A stretch of DNA of 64,000 bases from Lonicera japonica (lineage: Eukaryota > Streptophyta > Magnoliopsida > Dipsacales > Caprifoliaceae), in NCBI GenBank assembly GCA_021464415.1, contig CM038469.1, forward strand, positions 31,254,087 to 31,318,086, written 5' to 3'. Below are positions 44,342 to 56,900 of this stretch, in pieces. The translations under genes and the position numbers were made by a program. Each line of letters starts with the position of its first letter. Position 1 is the stretch's first letter. The notes below the pieces were generated by a model that was given only the letters and a program-made list of their open reading frames with translations, did no database searches and was not told where the DNA came from.

Positions 44342-45221
44342 GAGTAAATGACGTCACAAGCCCTCAAACTATGCCAAAGTTTCAATTAAGCCCCTAAACT
44401 TAATTTTGTGTCAATTGAGCCCTTAAACTATTAAAATTGAACATTAATGGCCCTTCCATCCAAAGCTTCCGTTAAATTAAACGGATTGATGGGTTTTTTG
44501 GCCATTAATAAAGTTAATTGGAAAAATGGAAGAAAATTAGAAGAAGAAAGAGAAAGAAGCAAAATAATTTAGAAAAATATATGGAACACTTAAGGATTGT
44601 AATTGAAGTGCTAAAACAACATTAATTATTTTGTTAAAATGTCAAGCTAATTCTTTTTGTCTCCACCATCTTACTTCTTCCATCTTTAATTAATTTTTTT
44701 TGTACATATCACAAAAATGTATATGTCAAGCTAAATGTATTATTGAAATAAAACTCATTTAATTAATACACTTATATATGAACCATCTATTTATATATGT
44801 ATAAGTGTACATGAATCTCTTATTTTGGATTTTCTAAGTTATGATTTTTGTGATTTATACAAAAAAAAAAAATTAAAGATGGAAAAAGTAAGATGCCGGA
44901 GACGGAAAGAATTAGCTTGACATTTTAACAAAATAATTAATGTTGTTGTAGCACTTCAATAACAATCCTTAAGTGTTCCATATATTTTTCTAAATTATTT
45001 TGCTTCTTTCTCTTTCTTCTTCTAATTTTCTTCCATTTTTCCAATTAACTTTATTAATGGCCAAAAAACCCATCAATCCGTTTGATTTAACGGAAGCTTT
45101 GGACGGAAGGGCTATTAATGTTCAATTTTAATAGTTTAAGGGCTCAATTGACACAAAATTGAGTTTAAGGGCTTAATTGAAACTTTGGACATAGTTTGAG
45201 GGCTTGTGGTGTCATTTACTC
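44342..45221. mobile_element. Long-TIR Mutator-like (foldback) element with 9-bp TSD
   Basis: An 880-bp near-palindrome. The arms 44342-44703 and about 44861-45221 are inverted copies of roughly 360 bp with few mismatches (GAGTAAATGACGTCACAAGC at the left; CTTGTGGTGTCATTTACTC at the right). The loop is about 155 bp. It is flanked by a perfect 9-bp duplication TCAATTTTT at 44333-44341 and 45222-45230. A 9-bp TSD plus very long TIRs identify a Mutator-like element. It has no coding capacity. Confidence 0.92.
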
Positions 45222-45230
45222 TCAATTTTT

Positions 45231-47912
45231 TTATCTACTTCTTCAAAGATAGTACTACGAAGTTAAAAGTTACCTCTAGAAAACAAGAGTCCTCCAAGCG
45301 TAAATTTCCCATAATTCAAACACGCGCAAAAATATTTCTATAGGAAAAAAATGAAAATTTTGCCAAGCCTGCAAAGCCTGTTCAGTTCCAGCCACCTAGC
45401 CAACCTCGGGTCCTGCCTGCAGAGGCGAGGCAACGATGCACCACCGCCTTATATGACACACATGCAAGTTGAATAGCCCTCGCTTAGCTCAGTTCAATAC
45501 AAATCACAATCATGGGAACACGAAAATAAGTAACATATGTTTGGTAAATCTCCCTTTTAGGGAAAAAAAAAAAGAGTAGAAACTCTATCAGGGACTAGAG
45601 TGAAATTTTATTGCAAGAGAAAAGGCTTGCAGGTTTAGAGTATATAAGAAAAGGTTGAGATTTTAATCAAAAATTGGACTTCAGGAACTCATACCGAAAA
45701 GAAACTTCTTTTTTTCAAAAAATAAAAAAGGAAGGTTAAGTCTCATCCTTTTACAATCTACCAATAACCAAGATGCGGGGAGAAACCTACTTGATCGTAT
45801 AAATGGCCATTGTGGGCTGTTATATGCAGTAATAGCTTAACAATAGCAATGCCAACACAACCTTCAAAGGGACCTTCAAATAGCTTTAGGTCGGGGCATT
45901 ACAATGGATTTTAGAGGCATGCATGCTTAGTGCAACCTTACTTGCAAAGTTAATCAACGCGGCTAAAACTATGGTGGGATAAGTTAAACCAGACTTGAGA
46001 ATTCAAGAAAGCAACCATATGGAGTTCATTTAAGCTAAGAAGGTGAATCGAGTTAATTCTGGTTACTTAGAGAGAATCGATTTCATTAAATACTACTAAT
46101 GGCAAGCACATATTAAATTTCATTTAGTTAAAACTGTGTGATGGTTTAAAATACTCACTTTTGGTATCCAAAGAATCATACAATTCGTAAGAATCAGCAT
46201 CTTCATTCAAAACCTTAACATAATTAAAATCACAAACTACAATACCCATGTTCGTGATTGCCGAATGACAATGTTCCAGATAGCCAAAAAGCTAGGTCAG
46301 TCGCCAAGGAATCACACAATAAATGTATAATAGATCATACCAATATGTGTTACAATTCTTACTAAATCGACGTTTCAAAGCAAATTGCTGGTGCACCATG
46401 AAATTATCAAATATAATTTACAAAAAAGAAAAAATTCAATTTCATACAAAAAGGAGAAGGTAATAACCATAGGCAATCCATTCCAAAATAGATAACAAAA
46501 GCTTTTAGACAGGCTTGTATGAGAACAATTCTTAATTATTGCTCAAATGGTTGGACACATTCTAGAATTGCCTTGCCAGACTTTAGCGCCGTATGGTGAT
46601 GTAACTACTACGAGTCTATGAGTGTGAATGAGAACGGACGGACGGGGCTTTAATTTCTACATGAATCTACTAATTCCAAAATCTATCTTTCTACATGAAT
46701 CTACTAATTCCAAAATCTATCGAAAAATAGTAAGTGACAGTGTTCGTCACTCCCTAAGCCAACACGCGTACTTCACGAATCTACTAATTCCATCACCTCG
46801 CTATAAAAGGTATTTTTGACTTGCCGAATCGGAGAGTTATGTAATTTTATTTAGACAAAATAAAATAATATCATCGCTTAAAGTGTGATTTATTAATCTC
46901 TCTTTCAATAGAACAAAAAGATTAAGTGAAATAAATAATCTCTCCGAATATTCAATCCCGACAAACACCAAATATAAAATAGAATAAAGTTATCATATTC
47001 CGCCCTTTTATCCTGTGCGTCAAACGCAGCTTATAACTCTTTTCTGCTCTCGTCAAATATATTATGTATAACATCTAAGGTGTGAGTCTCGTTACAAACA
47101 CATTTTTATTATAAAAAATTGATAATTTAGAAGTCAGGCACAACTTAACGGTTAAAATCCACTCTGCCTTTATATAAAGTATTAATAAAACAATTTATTA
47201 TTAAGTCAGCAAGTCTTGAAACTCGTAACCTCTAAACCATGAAAAGAGTATTATTTTACTTGTACAACAAATCCAACACCAAACAATCCACCAAGTTACC
47301 CTATAATAATAGCGTTACTGTCAACATTATATTTTCCAAACATGTGCAAAATACCCTAATTGGTATTCAGTAATTTCGAAGGCAACATTAAATATATTGC
47401 AATCCGGCTTTAAAAAAATAAAAATTTGTTATCCAAAATGCTTTATAAAATTGCTCCAATAAGTTACAGAATTTTGGCAACACAAAATAAGTAAATATAA
47501 AGAGTAAAACAGGCCTGGGCTGTATCGCGTTGTACTGAAAAAGAAAAATAACATTATTTGAACATACATGTACATTCTTAAAACCTCAAATAGGGCTTCC
47601 CCTCAAGAGTGGTAATAATACTGATACACAAGCCATAACGATACTAAGTCGAATGGTTAAAAATGCACATTATCTGAGGGTGAGGCTGAGGGTGACCCTA
47701 ACCAAATTGGCTTATGTGGTGCAACAAAATGGCCTCTAACCCAAAACCACCAAATTCTCTTCAGAAAATAACAGTTAAGCTGCTCCAACGGTAAAATAAA
47801 CATATATGTACAGCTCAAGTAAACACATATACACAACTCTCTTAACTTGGAGAGAGGGGTTGAAAGAAAAAGCAACTTCCTGAGAGAGAGATTAAACAAA
47901 CATCAAATCTGT
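45231..47912. other. Intergenic region downstream of the TFIIIC gene
   Basis: No gene recognised. Holds a 34-bp tandem repeat (46654-46721) and, near the right end, the presumed 3' untranslated region of the TFIIIC gene. Confidence 0.5.
46654..46721. repeat. 34-bp direct tandem repeat, two perfect units
   Basis: TTTCTACATGAATCTACTAA... repeated perfectly at 46654-46687 and 46688-46721. A shorter related phrase (CACGAATCTACTAATTCC) occurs at about 46775-46792. Confidence 0.9.
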
Positions 47913-50900
47913 CTACAAAAAGCTAGTGCTCATGGGATTGGCGAAGAAATGCTCTCTTGAAATCTTTTTTGATTTCTTGAAACTGTTCCCAAGAAGGCGA
48001 TCCAATATCCGAGGGGGCTCACCAGGCGTCCCTTGATTCATCTTACGCACTATAATATGGTGATCTAAAATCATCAACTCCAACAAACTTCTGCAGCTCT
48101 GTAGGTTATTTAAACCCAGTCGTTAGTTACAATTTGGAAAAATAAATAAAAACAGTTAATGTTGGTGTAATAATCTTGTTCACCGGATGTCCAGATACAA
48201 AGTTTAGTTACAAAATTTTACAAGTATGTCCTCTTAAATTCCGTCTTAACAGGAAAATTGGTGCACACCTGAGGATTCAGTACACGCATCTGACTTAGGA
48301 TATCATCCTGTAACAATAATAATTAAAAAAAACAAAAAAATAGAGATTAAAATCGTGAAAACCAATATCAAAAGCCTTAAATATATAAATCAGAACAAGT
48401 TTCCGTTTACAACATTCAGGAGAAGAAATATAAGAATGGAAGATGCTGGTTACCTCTAATATCCCAGGACTTTGCATCACAATACCAAGAATACGGCGCA
48501 CAAGTCCCTTATAAACAATTTCATTGATGGTACCATCTCCATTTATCCAAGGCAATATTGGCCTAGACAAATTAGAATCACAGACACGTAAGTCACACGT
48601 TTTGCCCTCTTGATCACTTTCAGGAGAAATAGCTCTAGCCTGCGTGGATCCCTCAATCTCACTGATACTTTGAATTTCACTTGATGGTTGAGCAACCTCT
48701 TCAGGAAGGTTTAAAATAGTAACTCTGTGCATCTCATCAGAGCTTGTGCTCATTTCCTTGTGTACATTAATTACATCATCTTTGTGATTCTCTAGTTGAA
48801 GGATCAATTGCTCATCGCCCATTATTCTTTCAGGATTCTTTAATGGTTCTACTTTAGGATCTTGATGAAGGCCAGACACTGGCGTCAAAAAATACTTGGA
48901 GCGATATAAAGAGTCAACAACGCGGAAGCTGTCATAAGCATTAACCTGTTTCAAAAGCACAAATATATTAGAATCAAACTCAACTGTTTCTTTACAATAT
49001 ACATGCAAACAACTAATCTAAATCTAACCCTATAGCACCAAGTAACCACCGTGATATGCGGTTGAAATGGTTAAACTAAAGACCCAAAATTTTGTTTTAT
49101 TTTTTTTCTTACCAATAGAACCTAAATTAAAGAGATGGAGAAGTGGATAAGCAATATAGGGACATTTAGTTTTTCAGGTTTTTTATCCTCCCCACCATCC
49201 ACCACCCCCAAAAGAAAAACAAGAGTAGAGCTAGAGCTCCAGCCTGCCTTATTTTGTTCTATATCAAACAAATTGTTTGATTCATACTATAAGAAATAGA
49301 TCACAGTAAATAAATGATATTCTAGGAGGCATAAAATCCAGATTAGACTTTGAACTCCGTAAAAATACTCCATGGCAGAAAAAAATGTAAATTGCAAGAT
49401 ATTCAGTAAACAAACCTTTAAAGCACGCCCAAATGTCTCAAGTACCTCAATAATAAGCCCTGGCATCTTTTCCCCTGAAAAGGAACGATGTTATAGTCAT
49501 GATAACGTAGTTTATGGACCAATAAGATTTTTTTCCCCAAATTTTGACGCACAGTTAAAGGCAAGACGCACACAAAAAAGGAGAAATATATTCCGTACCA
49601 TCCATGTTCATGCCCTCAGAAATTTCTTCAATACTTAAACCTTGGTCACCAGCCTTCTGAATGGCAGAGTGAACAGTCCTAAAAAGCTCAGACCAGAAAG
49701 GACTCCCTTGTTCCTGATTAAAAGGAAAAGATGCTACAAGTTTGGCATATTGTGCCATTGCTTCAAATGGTGACTCATTGATATCCATATTTGAAGGGAC
49801 TGTGTACCCAAAACTAAGGAGCTCCTTCATATGGTCAAGGGGAGGTGAATCACTGGTAACAGTTGTACCTAAATTAGAGACTTGATCACTTAAGGGAAAA
49901 TTGTCAGAATGAGGATCCATATCTTTACCAAAGTCCACCACGTCAGCTTTTGAAATTATCGCGCAACTCAAGGATACTCTAATACCAGGAAAACCTTTTT
50001 CTCGGCGAGAAATAATTTCACCTTCTCCAGCCAATGAAGTTTTAGATTTCTTAGACCTATCACCTCCAGATAGTTCATCAGATTTACGTTTCAATGTTCT
50101 AGAATCATCAGCCTCTCCTACCCCTTGATCTGGCAAGAATGGTTGAATTAACAAATCTCCTGAAGTGACTTGAGCAAACAAATGAAGAATGTCCCCGCAC
50201 TGCAAATCTGCCGTAAGATCAATCCCCTCTTCCATCAAATCTTTCTGTCTTTCACGGAGCCAGTTAGCAAACTTAGCAGCTCTTTTTCCGGTATTGGATG
50301 GAAATGGAGATGAAGAAATTCTTTGCAAGAACTGTTGAGAAAGTACGAATGGACTACTTCCATTACCCCCAATCTGCCCAAAAGAGAACAAAATACAAAC
50401 TCAGAGTACATCAATACAATGAACATCTAACCAGAATCAATTGGAGACCAGAATTGGTAAATATCAATTCCAGCTGCAGGAGTGCATGCAACAGAAGTAA
50501 CTAACTATCCAATCTGTGTCTCTCTGTGTCTCTGTGTGTGGGTGTGTGAGAGAGATATCAGCAACCTAAATAAACCCCGCAAGGAACCAAAGAACCGAGT
50601 ACAAAATTTACCATAATTTTCTTCTCTCTAAGGTAGTGAAAGGCAGCAAAAAGATCATGTTCAGAATAACGCCGTAGTGTTTCCGCGAGCAGATTTGGGA
50701 CCTCTGGAGCTGTTGAGGTGCTGAGGAAGACAAGTTTAAATAGCTCTGCAGCATTTGAAACTGCCAATGATTCGTACGCTCGTCTGCTAACGCTGATCCC
50801 TTCATTTAAAAGCTTTATATACTTCCGAGGAAGCCGATGACAAGTTAATTTTCGACCAGATACTTTTACAGTTCCACTGCAACGGTGAACTTCCCCATTA

Positions 50901-53900
50901 GGAGCTGATGAAACTATTTTAGTTCCCTGGGAATCCTGCAAGCAAGGTAATCAAGAAAATCTGGACGTAAATAAAAATGAGGATATTCATAAACTAAAAA
51001 AACAAATTGGGGGTGGGGGTGGGGGGAGAGAGAGGGCAAGAGTGATCATATTTTCCAGTGGAATAATATAAAAGGATCTCCTAACGCATCCCCTGACAAC
51101 TCAGGACTGAACATCAGGCTTTCCAATTGAATCACTTGACCAGTCAAGCCTCACTTAAAGTAATGATTCCATTAAATTCCCAGGCTCTATATTGTTTAGG
51201 AGCATAAAATTTATGTGACTGAATCTAACCATGAAAAAATTTGTAGCTTACATATCCTTCAGCATCCGTATTTAGATTTGAATACTCCTCAACATGAGAG
51301 ACATCCAGTTTAGCCATCCTTTTGTATAGGAGAACTTCATCCAGGGCCATCTTTATATTTATGTTGTTAAAATCATCCCATGTTGCCTCAGAATCGAACT
51401 CTTCAGTATTTTCAAGAATATTAGAAATATTCCTGCTACAATCTTTCCCAGATGAACAATTTCGAACCATCACCCTACAATCTCCTTTAATTAATGATTT
51501 GTTCTGGAATTTATCAAGGTACTTCGAATATCTTTCACTAAGCATATTACATAGTCTCATTGCAGATTTTCTGAACTGTATGCAACTGTTAAGCAATGCC
51601 ATTCTTCTTTTGCAGGTATTCGGAGGTGCTGGAAGATTTCGTAGTGAAGGCCAATCAACACGGTTAAACTTTGCGCCAAGAACAGCACGGTATCTAACAT
51701 ATTCAATCACCAATTGCCTGAGAGGAAAATTTATTTTTTTGTAAATCACAAAGAGCTACAAAAATGCTAAACAAAAAGAAGTAACCAGTGTAACTTCTGT
51801 AAATTTATTTTCTCTTAAGCTTAACCTATCGGCCTCTTCTGTCCATGAGAACTTGCTTCGACGAGATGGATTCAGCCTAGGAACAACCTTGCGAATAAAA
51901 GAATCGCCATCCTCATCTTCTTCATTTGATCCCAGTTCTTCTATAGCCTCCATATGGTCATTAACTTGATGGCTTGGTATATGTTTTCCATGCTCTCCTG
52001 AAGAAGTTAAGAAAGGACTTTGCTCTTCTGTGAGTTGGTCATCAGTATCTGATAGTTTCTCATGACTCTGCTCGATTGACTCTCCATCTAAAGTATGAAC
52101 CTTCTTTGAAGACCTTCTTCGAGAAGATCTTTTTCTTTTCCGTGAAGATGAAGCACGTTTCTTTTTCAGTATACGATACTCGTCCTCTTTGTCATTTAGC
52201 ACTTCCTTGCTAATACGCTTTTGTCGCTTATCATAATAGACACGAAGAACCTGCAAGAGCCAAAAAAGAGAAGAAAAGAAAATGGAAAAAAAAAAATTAC
52301 CAAGGCAAGGAAAACTCTCAGAAAGTAAAAAAGTACTTTAAGCTGATTTGTTTAAAACCTCAAAAGCATGGTGATTACTTTAAACCATCATAGTTGAGAT
52401 CATGGTCACATCACTAGAAACAAAAAACAATCCGCGTACTTTGCTATTCAAAATTCAGATCACTATACTAATCTAATCCTGAAGGTTTCAAAATAACGTA
52501 AAGTCAAAAAAGATTGAGAGATGCCTAGGCAAAATCTAATACCAGAAACACACGTAAACAGAGGGCGGCGCATGTTTTAGAAATCTAAAGAACAATATTT
52601 GTGATGTTTGTGAAATAGATAATGGTATTGACCAAGGGAAACATCATTAGACAATGATTCACAGCAACAAAATACATTTCTGTATATATGTAAATCAACA
52701 TATATACACACACGTATATATTACTATGAAGCAAAATTAAGACCTTGTGCCTTTCTCTTTTTTTTCCACCTTCCAAGAACAGGCTCTAAGGTCGGGAACC
52801 CAATCAATGAGGGCAAAGCTGTGACTAATCCGAATGAATTGGTGGATCATGTAAACATTTTCAACCTCTAACTGATCTCGTATAATCTATCAAGTGGCTA
52901 GTGTGATGTTGCCAAAACGAAAGGCAATATGTTAAGCAAACTCAAAAAAACAAACCTGCTCTAGTGTCAAATTAAGATCCTTCGCAATCTTCTCGCACTC
53001 TTTGAATGAAAGCTTTTTATTTGAATCTTCATTAACTATACGCTTAAGGAGCTCAGCACGCTGCTCAGCTGTCATAACCCGCACCGACACCCATGATCGG
53101 AAAAGAAATACCTGAGTAAAAGTTAACCATTTACAATGAGACACAGGGAAAAGGAGCTCATAATGGAAACAAGAGATGTGGGGTTAACATGTCATCACAA
53201 AAGACAACCATCTAAATAATTACACATTATAAATCACTCCCACGAATTGGAACTGATAGGTATGCTTTCCAGAAGTACAACAAAAATTAAATCACTACAT
53301 ATACCCCAGAAATAGACAGAGGGAACAACGATATTATGGAAAAACTAGAAAATTCTTCTTTCATTCCCATGTGATACCAAACACGTACAAATGGATCTGC
53401 AAGTTTTTCCACTCGTATAGGTTTTCAGGAGAAAATGGAACTTGACGGATCAAAAACAACCTTTTCCTGGATTGTTTAAATAACTGATTCCACATTGTAA
53501 GAACATTACACACTGGGAGACAGGCTCATGACTAAATCACAGGAAGATGGTTCACTAAAATACATTACTTAAAAATAAGGAAAAATAAAACACCATGTAT
53601 AGTAAACTTCCTAGACAACAGCCAAATTTAAACAGGGAAAAACAAAACATTGACTGTACCTCATGAACTGCAGATCCAGGGAATGCATGTAAGGCAGCTT
53701 TAGAATCAGCAGCAGCATAACAATACTCTAACGTGTTCCAGTATTCATCGACAGCATCTCTGCTTGAAAGAACAAAATCATGCCTGATTTGTGGCCGAAA
53801 ATCAAAAGACATGATGAAACCTGAAGATGGCTCAACCATTGTAACAGGTTCCTCAATGTAAGGTTTGAGTTCTAGTGCATATGTAAGAGTGGCATGTGGG

Positions 53901-56900
53901 GCTGCATCTTCTGAATGTTCAACACTTACCATCCGCATCAACTGCCATGGAATCCACAGTTAGGCTGAGTAAGGTATCTCAGTGTTTAAATAAAAACCAA
54001 TAACAGTTTTTGGAGAGAAACACTTGTAAGAAGGGAACAAGAGAAAAATTGCTCGTGCAAACCTGAAGCAATCCAGCCTGGCCTAAGGGTCCGTTTGGTT
54101 GGAGTTTTTGGTGATTCCCAGAACCCTAAATTCCTCTCCAAATGGGATTCTAGTGTTCAATTCAAGTTTTGGCAAGTAATTTAGGATTCCAAGGAAAGGT
54201 GGATTCCACAAAATTGAGATATTTTATTCCCTCCTGAAAAGGAGGGACAGCAAAAAGAATTCCTGAAATCTAGCCTTCTTTTTGTGTCAAGACTAACATA
54301 CCCTTCCTATTTACAAACAACAAATCACTTTTTCCTTTCATATCCCACCCCTCCTTTAACCTAGGTTTTATTTCATTGATCGACATATTCACACCCTCAT
54401 TGTTTTACACCGCTGGAAGCCATAGTTCAGTCTGGTCTAGCGTCCAATGTTTAAAAATCAACTTTGCTGATCCAGTCTGAAAACTGGACCGACCAGACCA
54501 TGCACACACCTGCCGTATCATATACATATCGGCACAGATATTAGCCTTATAAGGCTGAATCTGTGCAGGATGCGTATCAGAGTACCCTGTAATTTTCTTT
54601 CTTTATAATTATTCAGATACTCCTTGATACGGCTAGGATGCAGGAGCTATACTTCTGCAATTATTGAAAAACAGTGAAAATTTTATTTATTGGCATCTGT
54701 GGCTTAAGGGGTAAAATGTACTCGAAATAAACACTTGATTCAAACTTTTCCACAAGGCATATCTAACATAAAACCAGTTTTTTTTTTTTTTGATAACCAT
54801 GGGTATCGGGGCAACCTAGTTTTTTAGTGTTGCTATTCACATAGGACTACATAAAGAAATATAAGTAACTGAATTGCATAAGCTTGAGCAAATCTTTTAC
54901 TATTTTGGTTATTAAGTTATACTAGGCATCTTTTGTACATCCCATAATTATAAGGGATCTTTTAGATTTAGACTTAAATTAGGGTTTGTCTCTGTCCTTT
55001 TTTTGTCTTTTTATTTAAATTAGGTTCTTCATTGTAACCCTAACTTATATCTATAAATATAAGTTTAGGCCTCCAATTGGAGTACGCCAAACACAGTTGT
55101 CAGAATCGTGCGATTCAGTTCGATTCTTGGGACTTGGGAAAAAAATACAGAATCATGGGTAGAATCATTTTTTCCATGAATCATAAAGAATCGCTTGAAT
55201 CAAGATTCAGTCACGATTCACAAGACCTAGGGTTTGGGTTGGGTCCTGTTTGACCCGATGACAAAAAGACACTTTTAAAACCTTTTTTTATTAACTTTTC
55301 CATGTAAATTGTGTACATAACTTTTATGGGAACCCAAAAAAAAAAATGCACCATCAGCCCCTTCACCTTTCACATGATCACCGCTCAAAAACCCTCCGTC
55401 AAAATCATCAGCCGACTTTCAAAAGCTACTCCTCTGTTCACCGCTCAAGCATCTTCTTCCTCTCTGAGTCTCTTCACCTTTCAGACAATCAGAAACTGCA
55501 CAGTGGCCAGTGGGTCCTCTGGTTGGTTGCTTTCTCAATTTTCTTTTGGTGCTCAAATAGGATTAGTCATTTTTCTTTAGAGGTATCTTACTGTCTTATC
55601 TTCCATTGCACTCCACATAATGGGTTTGTAGTTTTTATTTTGTTGTCTATTTTGTCTCTTGGAATGATAACCTTTTGAATAGACTATTTTATTGTTTTTT
55701 GGTACATCTAGCATGAAATATGAACATGTTTTGTGGATAGGAACTTAAGAGTTGCAAGAAGGCAAACGTCATACTATTTAGACGATGTGTAATGATATCC
55801 AAAACTTAGTTTTAATTTCTAATTAGGTTTGATACTTATTCAAAAGAGTTATATACATTAATTAGTTATTTAAATCTTTTTTAAGGGTTTTGCACCGAAT
55901 CTTAAGATACGATTCGCAATACGCGATTCATAGGTTTTCGATTCACAATACGATTCACGATTTGACAACTATGACACCAACAAAGGCCCAAAACCTAATT
56001 CCATATTTCAACTATGATCAAGGGCAAGTAATATTACTTGCAACACTACTTGATTGGATATAGGTTAAGATTAACTTTTGGCACCAAAGTTTTTATTTAT
56101 CTTTTGAGTTTTGATTTCCCCAGTTTAATCAATATAAAGTTGGATGCATTCTAAAAGCACGGTGATAAGGTAAACTCACTTGAATGTGATAAATCACTAT
56201 ACCTTCAGTCGTCGTAAAATGTCCATAAGATACGAGAGCCGCCCGGTTGCTTGAGTATCCATGAGTAGCTTGTACTCCATCACAGGAAGGTCAGAAAGGC
56301 GCAATCCAAGTCTACATTTCTCAATCATGTCCTCAAACTTTTGAGTGGACCCCACAACCTGTAAGAACAGCTCGAGTGGCATGGACTTGATGGCTGCCTC
56401 TAGTTCAAATGTTTTGCAAGTGCTATGAGGATTTTTCTGGTCATATCCATGTTCACCAGATAATAAAGCCTCATCCCAACCAGGTAAACCATTGAGGTAA
56501 CCCCACAGAAAGATGTGCAGCAGCTTTAGACGAACCATTTTTGCCAAGACAAATCCATTAGCTCGCATGGCTTCTGATCTCTCAGCTTGGCTTGGTTTTA
56601 CACTATCTACCGTTGTTCTTTGGACACCATCCAATACTGGAAGAGAATGACCTTTCTTCAAACGAGAGAAGCCTTGGCCACGGATTTCCATGTCAAAAGA
56701 CCTCACCCTATCATGAATCTCAACCAATAGTTCAGGAGAGACATCCTTAAAGGCTGGGTGTAGAACCACGTCCGTTGTACGGCTGCGTCCGCAGTTTGAG
56801 ACAACAGGAACGCTAACCTTAATGCATTTACAGTGACCTTCTTCCTGAAGCTTATTCAAACTACGTTCTAGGGTCCTCCTATCCATCATCGTGTGCTTGT

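Noticed and set aside
54086..54130. Possible second TIR element starting GGGTCCGTTTGGTTGG in TFIIIC intron 8
   Set aside because: A matching inverted end and a TSD were not found, so only an isolated terminus-like phrase can be claimed.
55311..55678. Open frames of about 90-110 codons in TFIIIC intron 8
   Set aside because: They lie inside the TIR element at 55094-55971, overlap each other in different frames, and match nothing recognised.
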